Of a stretch of 64,000 bases of DNA, positions 37,420-46,679 are shown piece after piece. The stretch comes from Mycolicibacter sp. MU0083. Its GTDB lineage: Bacteria; Actinomycetota; Actinomycetes; Mycobacteriales; Mycobacteriaceae. Each line of letters opens with the position of its first letter. Within the stretch, counting starts at the first letter, position 1. The notes under the pieces were generated by a model. That model did no database searches. It was not told where the DNA came from and worked only from the letters and a program-made list of their open reading frames with translations. The translations under genes and the position numbers were made by a program. The stretch lies in contig NZ_OY726394.1 in assembly GCF_963378075.1 (NCBI RefSeq), forward strand, positions 2,604,001 through 2,668,000, in the 5' to 3' direction.

Positions 37420-37460
37420 ATGGAAACGGGCGACACGTGTGCGCGGCGCGGAGCCGAGAG

Positions 37461-38531
37461 TCAGTCGTACACCCGGCCGCGCAGCATCACCAGATCGGGG
37501 TGACCGAGCACCTCGGGACCGCTGCGCGGGTCGTCGGCGAAACACACCAGATCGGCCGGCGCACCGTGCTCCAGCACCGGCGCCTCCAGCCAGCGCCGGG
37601 CGTCCCAGCAGGCCGCCCCCAGCGCCTCGGTGCGACTGAGGCCGACCCCGGACAGCGCGTCGACCTCGTCGGCGATCCGGCCGTGGGCCACCATTCCCCC
37701 GGCATCGGTGCCCGCGTAGATCGGGATCCCGGCTTCGCGCGCTGCGCCGATCCGCGTCCGACAGCTGGCGTGCAGCGCACGCATGTGCGCGGCATAGGTC
37801 GGGTATTTGGCCGCCGAGTCGGCGATGCCCGGGAAGTTGTCGATATTGATCAGTGTGGGCACCAGCGCGGTGCCGTGCTGCAGCATCAGCGCGATGATGT
37901 CGTCGGTGATGCCGGTGCCGTGCTCGATGCAGTCGATGCCGGCGTTGATCAGCCCCGGTAGCGCGTCCTCCCCGAAGACGTGCGCGGTGACCCGGGCGCC
38001 GTGGGCGTGCGCAGCGTCGATGGCGGCTTTGGCGGCCTCGTCGGACCACAGCGGGGCCAGGTCACCGATGCCTCGATCGATCCAGTCACCCACCAGCTTC
38101 ACCCAGCCATCACCCCGCATCGCTTGGGCGGCAACGACTTCGGCTAGATCGGCTTCGTCATCGACATTGATCGGCAGTCCGGGGATGTAGCGCTTGGTCT
38201 TGGCCAGGTGCTGTCCGGCCCGCACGATCCGCGGCAGGTCGGGCCGGTCGTCGAAGGCGCGGGTATCGATCGGTGAGCCGGCGTCCCGCAGCAGCAGCAC
38301 GCCGGCGCGGCGTTCGGTCTCGGCCTGCCGTACCGCCTCGTCGGCGGCCACCGGACCGCCCGGGCCGATCCCGACATGGCAGTGCGCGTCGACCAGGCCC
38401 GGGACGATCCAGCCGTCGGAGAAGACCGTTTCGGCCCCGTCCACCGGTTCGAGACTGATGGTGCCGTCGACGACCCAGTACTGCACCGGTTGTTCATCGG
38501 GCAGGCCGCGGCCGCGAAGGTGCAACGCCAA
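37461..38531 (-). CDS. Metal-dependent amidohydrolase (Rv2915c-like)
   Basis: A 356-residue amidohydrolase-superfamily protein. The N-terminal metal motif is VDAHCHVG (His-x-His at about 49-51), a central helical segment carries AHAHGARVTAHVFGEDAL, then GIDCIEHGTGI, and the C-terminal catalytic aspartate is in AGTDAGG. This is the imidazolonepropionase/prolidase-like group. The start codon is TTG at 38531, 1 nt downstream of the ffh stop. It corresponds to Rv2915c. The substrate is unknown. Confidence 0.9.
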   Translation of the reverse strand: MALHLRGRGLPDEQPVQYWVVDGTISLEPVDGAETVFSDGWIVPGLVDAHCHVGIGPGGPVAADEAVRQAETERRAGVLLLRDAGSPIDTRAFDDRPDLPRIVRAGQHLAKTKRYIPGLPINVDDEADLAEVVAAQAMRGDGWVKLVGDWIDRGIGDLAPLWSDEAAKAAIDAAHAHGARVTAHVFGEDALPGLINAGIDCIEHGTGITDDIIALMLQHGTALVPTLINIDNFPGIADSAAKYPTYAAHMRALHASCRTRIGAAREAGIPIYAGTDAGGMVAHGRIADEVDALSGVGLSRTEALGAACWDARRWLEAPVLEHGAPADLVCFADDPRSGPEVLGHPDLVMLRGRVYD

Positions 38532-38532
38532 G

Positions 38533-40089
38533 TTACTTCTGCCCCGGGAAGTTCAGTTTGGACAGGTCGAAGTCGGCCAGCCCCGGCGGCAGTTCGTCCA
38601 GCCCGGCGGGCAGCTGCGACAGGTCGGGGAACCCGGCCGGCATCCCCGGCCCGAACATGCCCCGAGCCTTCGGCGGCGTCGGTCCCCGACCCTTGCCCTT
38701 CTTGCCGGATTTATTCTTGCCGCCCTTGGCTTTACGGGTGTTCTTGCGTCCCATGCCGGGCAGTCCCAGACCGCCCATCATCGACGACATCATCTTCCGT
38801 GCCTCGAAGAACCGGTCGACCAGCTGATTGACCTCGGAGACGGTGACACCCGAACCGTTGGCGATGCGCAACCGGCGGGAGGCGTTGATGATCTTGGGAT
38901 CGGCCCGCTCGGCCGGAGTCATGCCGCGGATGATGGCCTGCAGCCGGTCCAGCTGGCTGTCGTCGACGGCGGCCAGTGCGTCCTTCATCTGCCCGGCCCC
39001 GGGCAGCATGCCCAGCAGGTTGCCGATCGGACCCATCTTGCGGATCGCCAGCATCTGCTCGAGGAAGTCCTCCAGGGTCAGCTCGCCGGAGCCGATCTTG
39101 GCGGCGGCCTCCTCCGCCTTGCGGGCGTCGAAGACCTGCTCGGCCTGCTCGATCAGGCTGAGCACATCGCCCATCCCGAGGATCCGACTGGCCATCCGGT
39201 CGGGGTGGAAGACGTCGAAGTCCTCCAGCTTCTCGCCGGTGGAGGCGAACAGGATCGGCGCACCGGTGACTTCGCGCACCGACAGTGCCGCACCACCGCG
39301 GGCGTCGCCGTCGAGTTTGGTCAGCACCACGCCGGTGAAACCGACGCCCTCGCGGAACGCGTCGGCGGTGGTCACCGCGTCCTGGCCGATCATGGCGTCG
39401 AGGACGAACAGCACCTCGTCGGGGTTGACCGCGGCCCGGATCGCGGCAGCCTGCGCCATCATCTCCTCGTCGATACCGAGACGTCCGGCGGTGTCGACGA
39501 CGACGACGTCGAAGTGTTTGGCCTTGGCTTCGGCCAGACCGGCGGCGGCCACGGCGACCGGGTCGCCCGGGGTCCCGGTGTCACCGGCTACCGAAGTGCC
39601 CGGATGCGGCGCGAACACCGCGACCCCGGCCCGCTCCCCGACGACCTGCAACTGGTTGACCGCGCCCGGGCGCTGCAGGTCACAGGCCACCAGCAGCGGG
39701 GTGTGGCCCTGTCCGCGCAGCCAGGTGGCCAGTTTGCCGGCCAAGGTGGTCTTACCGGCACCCTGCAGACCGGCGAGCATGATGACCGTCGGCGGCGTCT
39801 TGGCGAACGTCAACTGGCGGGTCTGACCACCGAGGATCCCGACGAGTTCGTCGTTGACGATCTTGACGACCTGTTGGGCCGGGTTGAGCGCGCCGGAGAC
39901 CTCCGCACCCTTGGCGCGGTCCTTGATCCGGCCGATGAACGCCCGCACGACCGGCAGCGACACGTCGGCTTCCAGCAGCGCCAGCCGGATCTCCCGGGCG
40001 GTGGCATCGATGTCGGCGTCGGTGAGACGGCCCTTGCTGCGCAGCCCCTGCAGGGCCCCGGTCAACCGGTCGGAGAGCGATTCAAACAC
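38533..40089 (-). CDS. ffh: Signal recognition particle protein Ffh (SRP54)
   Basis: Ffh binds signal sequences and 4.5S RNA and targets proteins to FtsY at the membrane. The 518-residue protein has the N domain (1-95), the GTPase G domain with GLQGAGKTT (P-loop, about 108-116), DTAGR and TKLDG, and a methionine-rich M domain (about 330-430) with KMGPIGNLLGMLPG. It has a long basic C-terminal tail. Start is GTG. FtsY, its receptor, lies 7 kb away in the same orientation. Confidence 0.97.
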   Translation of the reverse strand: MFESLSDRLTGALQGLRSKGRLTDADIDATAREIRLALLEADVSLPVVRAFIGRIKDRAKGAEVSGALNPAQQVVKIVNDELVGILGGQTRQLTFAKTPPTVIMLAGLQGAGKTTLAGKLATWLRGQGHTPLLVACDLQRPGAVNQLQVVGERAGVAVFAPHPGTSVAGDTGTPGDPVAVAAAGLAEAKAKHFDVVVVDTAGRLGIDEEMMAQAAAIRAAVNPDEVLFVLDAMIGQDAVTTADAFREGVGFTGVVLTKLDGDARGGAALSVREVTGAPILFASTGEKLEDFDVFHPDRMASRILGMGDVLSLIEQAEQVFDARKAEEAAAKIGSGELTLEDFLEQMLAIRKMGPIGNLLGMLPGAGQMKDALAAVDDSQLDRLQAIIRGMTPAERADPKIINASRRLRIANGSGVTVSEVNQLVDRFFEARKMMSSMMGGLGLPGMGRKNTRKAKGGKNKSGKKGKGRGPTPPKARGMFGPGMPAGFPDLSQLPAGLDELPPGLADFDLSKLNFPGQK

Positions 40090-40130
40090 GGGAGTCAGCC
40101 TAGTGGGTCACCGCGGTGCGGTCGGGGCCG

Positions 40131-41651
40131 CTAGGCGGACCCACCCGGTGCGCCGCCGTCGCCACCGTCGCCACCGTCGCCGCCGGTCCCGCCGACGTTG
40201 GGGTCGCCGGGCTGTCCCGCGCCGCCGGGGGTGCTTCCGGTGGTTCCACCGTGCCCGCCGTGCCCGCCGTCGCCGCCGGTACCGAGCGAACCGTTGCCGC
40301 CCGCCCCACCGTTGCCACCGCGGCCGCCGGAACCGGCCCCCGGACCCACCGCGGCACCGCCGTTGCCGCCGTTGCCGCCGTCCGCGCCGATCCGGCCGCT
40401 ACCCCCGGCCCCGCCGACTCCCCCGACGCCGCCGTTGCCGCCGGGCGTACCGGTGCCCGCCGCACCGCCGGCACCGCCGTTACCGCCGTGCCCGCCGATA
40501 CCGGCGGGGTTGTTCAGCCCGGCGCCGCCGGCGCCACCGGCGCCGCCGTCACCGGCATTGCCGACCTGGCCGATACCGCCGAGCCATCCGGCACCACTGC
40601 CGGCCTGTCCGCCTCGCCCGCCGTCACCGCCGTCACCGCCGTTGCCGCCCAGGGGCTGAGAGGCGGTGCCGACGCCGCCGGCCGCCCCGACTCCGCCGAT
40701 CCCACCGGCACCGCCGTTGCCGCTGAACCCCAGCAACCAGCCGGCGTTACCGCCCGTGCCGCCGTTGCCCGCGTCGCCGCCGTTCAAGGCGGTCACCTCC
40801 GGGCCGTTGATGCCGGCCCAACCGGAGCCGCCTTGACCGCCGGTGCCGCCGAAGCCCCAACCGGCCAACGCGTTACCGCCGGTGCCGCCGACCCCACCGT
40901 CGTGCGTGACCAGCGTCGACCCGTCGAAGGTGTCGTAGAAGCCGGTGCCGCCCTGGCCACCGGTGCCACCGTCGCCGAACCACATGCCGCCGGCACCGCC
41001 CTGGCCCCCCTGGCCGGCCTCGATCACGACGCCGTCCGCCCCGAGATAGGCGGCAGCACCTTGGCCACCCGCGCCGCCGTTGCCGAACAATCCGGCGTCG
41101 CCGCCCGCTCCGCCCATGCCGTCGTTGACTCCGGCCACCCCGGCCGCGCCCTGGCCGCCGTCACCGAAGAGGAAGCCTCCGTCGCCGAGGTCGCCCAGAC
41201 CGAGCCACCCGAACAACGAGTTGTTGGGGCCGGTGAAGCCATCGATGCCGTCGCCGATCAGATCCCGGCCGAACATCAACACCGTCGGCGTGTTGATCAG
41301 GTCGATCAGCAGCTGATTGCCCGCGTCGTGCAGGAAGTCCGCCAACGCGTCGTGGATCGGGAGGTAGAAGTTTTCCTGGTAGAGCTGCGCCCAGTCCCCG
41401 CCGTCGAAGATGTCGAAGGCGGCGGGCCCGACGTCACCGGGATCGAAGCCGGCCACGCCGATGTCGTCCGGGTCGACGATCGGGCCGACGTCGATGGTGT
41501 CGAACCAACTGCCGGGGTCGAAGAAGTCGAAATCCGCGTGGGCCGCCGGTGCGGCGGCCATGGGGGCCACCGCGAGCGCCAGGGCCGTCGCCGCGCCGCC
41601 CAGGGAGAGACACAACCGACCGATAGCGCTGCGACGAACTCGACGATTCAT
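40131..41651 (-). CDS. Secreted PGRS-type glycine-rich protein without a PE domain
   Basis: About 506 residues from the ATG at 41651 (a TTG two codons earlier is possible). N-terminus: a Sec signal peptide ending AAPAAHA before DFDFFDPG. Residues about 95-145 contain [25 protein letters not shown], which resembles the GRPLI linker found between the PE domain and the repeats in PE_PGRS proteins. The remaining 350 residues are GGxGG repeats (PGRS) with few charged residues. There is no PE domain, no Pro-Glu motif and no YxxxD/E ESX signal, so export should be by Sec and not ESX-5. It lies 41 nt upstream of ffh on the same strand and 49 nt after the PE-PPE hydrolase. Confidence 0.9.
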   Translation of the reverse strand: MNRRVRRSAIGRLCLSLGGAATALALAVAPMAAAPAAHADFDFFDPGSWFDTIDVGPIVDPDDIGVAGFDPGDVGPAAFDIFDGGDWAQLYQENFYLPIHDALADFLHDAGNQLLIDLINTPTVLMFGRDLIGDGIDGFTGPNNSLFGWLGLGDLGDGGFLFGDGGQGAAGVAGVNDGMGGAGGDAGLFGNGGAGGQGAAAYLGADGVVIEAGQGGQGGAGGMWFGDGGTGGQGGTGFYDTFDGSTLVTHDGGVGGTGGNALAGWGFGGTGGQGGSGWAGINGPEVTALNGGDAGNGGTGGNAGWLLGFSGNGGAGGIGGVGAAGGVGTASQPLGGNGGDGGDGGRGGQAGSGAGWLGGIGQVGNAGDGGAGGAGGAGLNNPAGIGGHGGNGGAGGAAGTGTPGGNGGVGGVGGAGGSGRIGADGGNGGNGGAAVGPGAGSGGRGGNGGAGGNGSLGTGGDGGHGGHGGTTGSTPGGAGQPGDPNVGGTGGDGGDGGDGGAPGGSA

Positions 41652-41700
41652 TTCCAAAGACCTTTCTCAGACAAATCAGATCTGGTTGGCCGAAGTCGAC

Positions 41701-43017
41701 CTAGGCCGGGTTGCTCAGGTCAAGACCGAGCAAATCGGTGATCGACGACAGATCGGGCTGGCCGTCGACGACGGAATCCGCCGATACCCCGGGGTCGGTG
41801 GCCTCCGCGGAGCCACCGAAGAGACCGCCGAACAGCGGCGTCGGATCTTGGATATCGAAAAAGACGCGCTGCGCCGCGTTCCACAGCGTGGAGAACGGTT
41901 CCTGCTCCATAAACGACCCGAATATGTAGTTCGCCGGGTCCTGGAAGGCGCGAATGGCGGCCTGCACACCTTGCGACCAGGCATCGCTGAGCGCGGCGTT
42001 GACCTCGTCCCAGCTGATGTTGCTCGGCAGCAACTCGAAACTGAACGTGGTGGGGACGTTCGCCGGTCCCTGGTTCCAGCCTTCGGTGAGGCTGCCGTAC
42101 CCGAGATTGACCAGGATGCGCATGCTCGGTTCCAGCAGCTCCGCCAGCGGGTTGCCCCAGACCGGGTTCAGCCGCAAGAGGTCCAGCAACGGCAGCGTCT
42201 CGGAGGGAATCATGTAGTAATTGGTCAGACTGTCGCCGCTCGTTTCCAATTGAATGGCATTGGCGATATCGTCTTCACTCAATCCGAAATATCCGTCGTG
42301 CAGCAGGAACATGCCCGCTATCGCATTGAGATCGGCCAAAAGGTTGAGCGGATAGCGCGGAAAATCGGCGTACCCGTCGTATTCCATTGTGTAGACGTCG
42401 GTGGTGAAGTAGTCCGGAGTGGGATGCCCGAGGGTCATTCCGTTCCAGAACGTCAGGTCTCCGCCCCAGAAGTTCAGCAACTCGATCAACCCGCCGTTGG
42501 GGTTCGCCGAATTTCCGACCATGACGAAATGGACGTCTTCCGGTGCGACACCCTGGTGCTGGAGTTGCTCCATCGTCATCGACGACATCGCCGAACTCTG
42601 CGAGTAGCCGAACACGTACACCGGATTGTCCGCACTGACCCCGCCGGCCGCGATCTGGTTGTTGATCGCCTCGGCGAGTAGCCGTGCTCCTTCGACTTCC
42701 GAGAGGTTGCCCGGGAAGTACAACTGGGGCGTGAACAGGGACTCGGCGGTTCCGGTAAAGCCGTGCGGCCGCAGGTACAACTCGTCGGCGGCGTTGACGT
42801 AGCCGTCCGACGGCAATGGAATCCCGCTACCGCCCATGACGAAGGCGACCTCGCCGGCGGACAGTTCGACGGCCCGCGAAACCGCCGGGGACGACTGCCC
42901 CGACAGCGCCGGCACGACCACCGGTCCGGCCATCCCAGCCAGGACGACCAGAGCGCTTACCACCGCGATAACGACACGAGCCCCGCGCGGACCGAACATC
43001 GCACCGACACCAGCCAT
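41701..43017 (-). CDS. PE-PPE-domain (PF08237-type) serine hydrolase
   Basis: 438 residues from the ATG at 43017 (an upstream start at 43101 is in frame, but its 28 residues resemble no signal). A basic N-terminus and hydrophobic segment (about 14-35) form a signal or anchor. The alpha/beta-hydrolase elbow is G137-Y-S139-Q-S141 (YVFGYSQSS), as in PE-PPE-domain esterases, followed by HFVMVGNSANPNGG and the LGHPTPDYFTTDVYTMEYDGYAD block. No PE or PPE N-terminal domain is present. It is followed after 49 nt by the PGRS protein and they probably form one operon. The substrate is likely an acyl or trehalose lipid, by analogy with family members. Confidence 0.9.
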   Translation of the reverse strand: MAGVGAMFGPRGARVVIAVVSALVVLAGMAGPVVVPALSGQSSPAVSRAVELSAGEVAFVMGGSGIPLPSDGYVNAADELYLRPHGFTGTAESLFTPQLYFPGNLSEVEGARLLAEAINNQIAAGGVSADNPVYVFGYSQSSAMSSMTMEQLQHQGVAPEDVHFVMVGNSANPNGGLIELLNFWGGDLTFWNGMTLGHPTPDYFTTDVYTMEYDGYADFPRYPLNLLADLNAIAGMFLLHDGYFGLSEDDIANAIQLETSGDSLTNYYMIPSETLPLLDLLRLNPVWGNPLAELLEPSMRILVNLGYGSLTEGWNQGPANVPTTFSFELLPSNISWDEVNAALSDAWSQGVQAAIRAFQDPANYIFGSFMEQEPFSTLWNAAQRVFFDIQDPTPLFGGLFGGSAEATDPGVSADSVVDGQPDLSSITDLLGLDLSNPA

Positions 43018-43218
43018 GGACACCCCTTGAAATACCTTCGAACGCACCGCGGAACGCGGAACCCCACCCGAAATTAGATCACCCACAACAGTTTTAGTCA
43101 CCCATTCGCCGGAAAGCCAGCCAGATTGACATAACTGTCGTTATTGGGGCGTGATAAAGATTCGGAGTTATACCCGCCCCATCCCGATGCGGAAGTCCGT
43201 CCGCGTAAAGTGTCGTTC

Positions 43219-43995
43219 GTGGATATTAACGGAGCAAGCGCGATCGTAACCGGTGGCGCATCAGGAATCGGCGCGGCCACGGCCCGCCAGTTGGCCGACA
43301 GGGGCGCCCGCGTGGTCGTCGCCGACCTGCAGGCGGACAAGGGTGAGGCACTGGCCCACGAGATCGGCGGCGTGTTCGTGTCCGTCGACGTGACCGACAC
43401 CGACCAGATCATCGATGCGGTCAACACCGCCACGGACCTGGGCCCGCTGCGGGCGTTGGTGAACTCGGCCGGCGTCGGCTGGGCCCAGCGCACCATCGGC
43501 AAGGACGGCCAATTCGACTCGGCGCACAGCCTGGACGCCTACCGGAAGGTGCTGGCGATCAACCTGATCGGCACCTTCGACTGCATCCGACTGGCCGCCA
43601 CCGCGATGAGCCGCAACGAGTTCACCGACACCGGCGAGCGCGGTGCGATCGTCAACATGACAAGTGTTGCCGCGTTCGACGGGCAGATCGGCCAGGCCGC
43701 CTACTCGTCGTCCAAGGGTGGCGTCGTCGGCCTGACCCTGCCGGTGGCACGCGACCTGTCGGCCGCGGGTATCCGGGTCAACACCGTGGCCCCGGGCCTG
43801 ATCGACACCCCGATCTACGGCGAGGGCGAGGCGTCGGAGGCGTTCAAGGCCAAGCTCGGCGAGTCCGTGCTGTTCCCGCACCGGCTCGGCAAGCCCGAAG
43901 AGCTCGCCTCGATGGTGGTCGAACTGCTCACCAACTCCTACATGAACGCCGAGGTCGTCCGCGTGGACGGCGGCATTCGGATGCCTCCGAAGTAG
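43219..43995 (+). CDS. SDR-family oxidoreductase (type-II 3-hydroxyacyl-CoA dehydrogenase-like)
   Basis: 258 residues from the GTG at 43219. The cofactor motif TGGASGIG is at 11-18, then VNSAG, S149, and Y162-x3-K166 (AAYSSSKGG), the classical catalytic residues. The overall pattern ([13 protein letters not shown] start, [30 protein letters not shown]) matches 17-beta-HSD10-like enzymes, which oxidise 3-hydroxyacyl-CoAs or steroid alcohols with NAD. An earlier start at 43144 is open but non-conserved. A strong terminator follows. Confidence 0.88.
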   Translation: MDINGASAIVTGGASGIGAATARQLADRGARVVVADLQADKGEALAHEIGGVFVSVDVTDTDQIIDAVNTATDLGPLRALVNSAGVGWAQRTIGKDGQFDSAHSLDAYRKVLAINLIGTFDCIRLAATAMSRNEFTDTGERGAIVNMTSVAAFDGQIGQAAYSSSKGGVVGLTLPVARDLSAAGIRVNTVAPGLIDTPIYGEGEASEAFKAKLGESVLFPHRLGKPEELASMVVELLTNSYMNAEVVRVDGGIRMPPK

Positions 43996-44014
43996 TTCGG
44001 GACCGCTGACCGCG

Positions 44015-44040
44015 AAGGCCCCCGCTCACGCGGGGGCCTT
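44015..44040. terminator. Strong bidirectional rho-independent terminator
   Basis: A perfect 11-bp stem (AAGGCCCCCGC at 44015-44025, GCGGGGGCCTT at 44030-44040) with a 4-nt loop between convergent genes. It has a terminal TT on each strand. Confidence 0.85.
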
Positions 44041-44060
44041 CTGCGTCGGCGAACCACGGG

Positions 44061-44429
44061 TCAGCCGGCGGCCCATTGCTTGGCGCGTTCGAGATCGTCG
44101 AGGCCGAACACCGCCAGCTCACCGGGAATCATCCATTCCAGGGCATGCAGCACATGGCCGACCCATTCTTTGTCGGAGACCACCGCGATGCGTTTGAACG
44201 CCGAGTGATGCGGTAGCACTGCGCCCAGCCCGAGTTTGATGTCCTCGACCAGCCCACCGCGCCCGAAGCCGTCGTAGTCCGGGGCGATGACTTCGACGAT
44301 CCGGACGTCACCGTCGCGCAGGCGTTCGTGCAACAAGGGCCTGATCTTGCGGAGTTCGTCACCGCGCAGCCGCCCGGAGACCCGGACGCCGGTGACTCCC
44401 GGCGGCATGTCCGGCAGTAGCTCGATCAT
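44061..44429 (-). CDS. SpoIIAA-like (STAS/DUF3478-type) small protein
   Basis: A 122-residue cytosolic protein with MIELLPDMPPGVTGVRVSGRLRGDELRKIRPLL, a central VEDIKLGLGAVLPHHSAFKRIAVVSDKEWVGHVL, and a C-terminal FGLDDLERAKQW. This is the pattern of the SpoIIAA-like family, which has an STAS-type fold without the regulatory phosphoserine of true anti-sigma antagonists. No partner kinase is near. Function is unknown. Confidence 0.85.
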   Translation of the reverse strand: MIELLPDMPPGVTGVRVSGRLRGDELRKIRPLLHERLRDGDVRIVEVIAPDYDGFGRGGLVEDIKLGLGAVLPHHSAFKRIAVVSDKEWVGHVLHALEWMIPGELAVFGLDDLERAKQWAAG

Positions 44430-44487
44430 GGGACGCTCCCCTTCCCGTCGATACCGCCACGGTAGTCCGGGGATCGGCCTGCCGTTT

Positions 44488-44865
44488 TCAGTCGTCGGAG
44501 CGGCGCCGCGTCGCGCCCCACAGCCCGACGCCGATCCCGACGATCGCGCCGCCGAGCCCGATCAGCTGCTGACCACGCTTGAGGTCGGCGTGCACACTCA
44601 TCCCGCCCAGCAGGTCGGCCGCATCGGCACCGCCGGAGGCCAGAAACCAGCCGCGGGTATCGCGCCCCCGCGCCGCCGCATACAGCAGCAGTCCCCCGAT
44701 CAGGGCGTCGCGGTAGCCCATCGACCGAAGCAGCAGTCGCGCGGACGGCCCCGGATCGTCCCGCTCACCCCACCAGCGGTTCGCCCGGAGCGGATCGATC
44801 AGAAACGAGATCCCCGACGCCATCCGGATGCTGCCGACCACAAACGCGGCACGGTCCTTCACCAT
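44488..44865 (-). CDS. Small membrane protein (DUF4267-type)
   Basis: About 125 residues from the ATG at 44865, or 135 from a GTG at 44895. There are three to four hydrophobic segments: residues 6-20 (AFVVGSIRMASGISF), 52-64, 75-90 and 102-118. RANRWWGERDDP... and YRDALIGGLLLY are typical of this family. The gene is 7-36 nt after the Nudix stop, on the same strand, so it may be co-transcribed. Function is unknown. Confidence 0.7.
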   Translation of the reverse strand: MVKDRAAFVVGSIRMASGISFLIDPLRANRWWGERDDPGPSARLLLRSMGYRDALIGGLLLYAAARGRDTRGWFLASGGADAADLLGGMSVHADLKRGQQLIGLGGAIVGIGVGLWGATRRRSDD

Positions 44866-44901
44866 GCACCGGAGCCTACGGCCGCGCCGCGACACCGGGA
44901 G

Positions 44902-45621
44902 CTATTTCCAGGCGAACACCGGTTGTTCGAGCTCGTCGACCGGGTCGTGCCGCCCCTCCAGGCACAACCACCGCAGTTGCAGCAGCACCGCACCCGTCGG
45001 TGCATGGATGAGATCGTTGCCCAACGGGATCTGCACCACCGGCCGCGGACTCTCCGGGATGGACACGAACCGCGGGGAATCTTCGCGCTGCAACTGGTGT
45101 AGTCCCACCCGGTAGGCCGCCACCACCTCGTCGGGTGCGGGCCGCAGGTCGAGTCGCCCACCGCCCCAGATCACCACCGGGCTGATGACGTATCCCGAGC
45201 GGGTCGGGTAATCGTCGAGCAGGCCCAGCACCGCGCTGTCGGGCAGCCGGATGCCGACCTCCTCGTCGAGCTCTCGCAGTGCGGCCTGCACCGCGGTCTC
45301 ACCGGGATCCAGCCGACCGCCCGGCAACGCCCACTGTGCAGCATGTGATCTCAGCCGAGATGCCCTGCGGCACAGCAGGAAAGCGGCGCCTCCGGAGACG
45401 TCCACCATCCGGCCGTCCAGGCCGGCCTCCGGCATGGGCCGGCCGCCGATCCAGTCGTCCACCGGCGCGGGATCGACGCGGTCTTCGCCGATCTCGGAGT
45501 CCACGATCACCACCGCGACGGCGGCGTGACGCTTCGACGGGTCGTGCACGGCGCGGCGGTCGTGCGCGTCCAGGCGCGCCCGGATCCGCTCCCGCAGCGC
45601 TTCGTCGTATCCGATCGTCAC
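44902..45621 (-). CDS. Nudix hydrolase
   Basis: 239 residues from the GTG at 45621. The Nudix box lies at 102-124, with G-x5-E then R-E-L-D-E-E-V-G-I, so it is fully intact. The N-terminal part has a 30-residue helical region and HDPSKRHAAVAVVIVD, and the C-terminus ends with HDPVDELEQPVFAWK. The layout is that of coenzyme A diphosphatase-like (NudL) enzymes, but the CoA-specific UPF0035 motif is not clear, so the substrate is open. It is 25 nt downstream of the cellulase gene. Confidence 0.9.
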   Translation of the reverse strand: MTIGYDEALRERIRARLDAHDRRAVHDPSKRHAAVAVVIVDSEIGEDRVDPAPVDDWIGGRPMPEAGLDGRMVDVSGGAAFLLCRRASRLRSHAAQWALPGGRLDPGETAVQAALRELDEEVGIRLPDSAVLGLLDDYPTRSGYVISPVVIWGGGRLDLRPAPDEVVAAYRVGLHQLQREDSPRFVSIPESPRPVVQIPLGNDLIHAPTGAVLLQLRWLCLEGRHDPVDELEQPVFAWK

Positions 45622-45646
45622 GGCGTGTCCCCGGGCGGCGCGGGGC

Positions 45647-46615
45647 CTACCCGGCGTTGCGCGCCAGGTTGATGGCGTAGTCGCTGACGAAGTGGCCGGC
45701 GGCGGGCTCACCGGAGCCGCAGCTACCGTCGGACTCCCCCACCCGCTTGACCCACAGGTAGGCGTCGGCGCGGGGACTGGCGGTGTCGGTGGTCGGTGCC
45801 ACGCCCAAGGCCCGGCCGGCCGGGTTGCACCAGCCGTACGGGTCGCCTTCGGCCGGGCCGTTGCCGTTGCGGGAGGTGTCGATCACGTAGTGCGCGCCAC
45901 CGGTCATGCCCGAAACCTCGTCGCCGTAACCGATTTCCTCTTCGGTGGTGAAGTAGTTCGTGGAGTTCAGGGCGAAGCCCCGCGCCCGGCCCACCCCGGC
46001 CTGGTTGAGCCGGTTGGCCATCTCGCCGGCGCTGACCCAGCGCGAGTGCCCGGCGTCCACGTAGACCGAGGTGCCCGGGTTGCGGCCGAGGGTGTCGACG
46101 GCGTAGTTGATCAGGTCGAAGCGTTCCTGGCGCTGGTCCCCGGAGAGGCAGTCGGCCATGGCCAGCGCGTCGGGCTCGAGGATGATCGCGGCCGGGTTGC
46201 CGCCGATCCCGTCGGCGACGCTGTCGATCCAGGTGCGGTAGGCCGCACCGGAGGAGAATCCGCCGGCGGCGTAGCTGCCGCAGTCGCGGTGCGGAATGGC
46301 GTAGATGACCAGTACCGGCATGGCTCCGGCCGCGGCGGCGGCACCGGTGTGCCGGGCCACCGTGGAGCCGACGGTGCCGGCCGGGAACGCCTGGTCGAGC
46401 CAGTACGCCTGCGGGGTGTTGGCGACCCGGGCCAGTTCAGCGCTGTCGGGCTGCGCGGCCGAGGCGCGCATGGCCGCCGAGATGGGGTCGACGTAGAAAG
46501 GCATCCCGGCCAGCGGGTTGTCGTCTGCCTGGGCCGGGGCCGCGCCGGCCAGTGCCGCGGCAGCAAGAACAGGAGCGAGGCAGCGCGCAACCGCACTAAA
46601 AACTGAGGAAGTCAC
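45647..46615 (-). CDS. Secreted glycoside hydrolase family 6 endoglucanase (CelA-like)
   Basis: 322 residues from a GTG. The signal peptide is about 1-31, ending APAQA before DDNPLAG. The catalytic domain shows NPLAGMPFYVDP, IPHRDCGSYAAGG, the acid aspartate in IILEPDALAMADC, GHSRWVSAGEMANRL and the late WVKRVGESDG...GHFVSDYA, the GH6 pattern (beta-1,4-glucan inverting hydrolase). No cellulose-binding module or linker. It resembles mycobacterial CelA1 (Rv0062), but here it lies between ftsY and a Nudix gene. Confidence 0.92.
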   Translation of the reverse strand: MTSSVFSAVARCLAPVLAAAALAGAAPAQADDNPLAGMPFYVDPISAAMRASAAQPDSAELARVANTPQAYWLDQAFPAGTVGSTVARHTGAAAAAGAMPVLVIYAIPHRDCGSYAAGGFSSGAAYRTWIDSVADGIGGNPAAIILEPDALAMADCLSGDQRQERFDLINYAVDTLGRNPGTSVYVDAGHSRWVSAGEMANRLNQAGVGRARGFALNSTNYFTTEEEIGYGDEVSGMTGGAHYVIDTSRNGNGPAEGDPYGWCNPAGRALGVAPTTDTASPRADAYLWVKRVGESDGSCGSGEPAAGHFVSDYAINLARNAG

Positions 46616-46679
46616 AGGGAAAAATTACCCTAAGGCTCAAACCCGGATAACAGGACGGTCACGGTCGGCCCCGACCCGG

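Noticed and set aside
40116..41741. Long plus-strand frame and regular GC repeats that look like a tandem-repeat or CRISPR region
   Set aside because: The periodic sequence is the GGxGG coding repeat of the minus-strand PGRS protein. There are no identical repeats with unique spacers.
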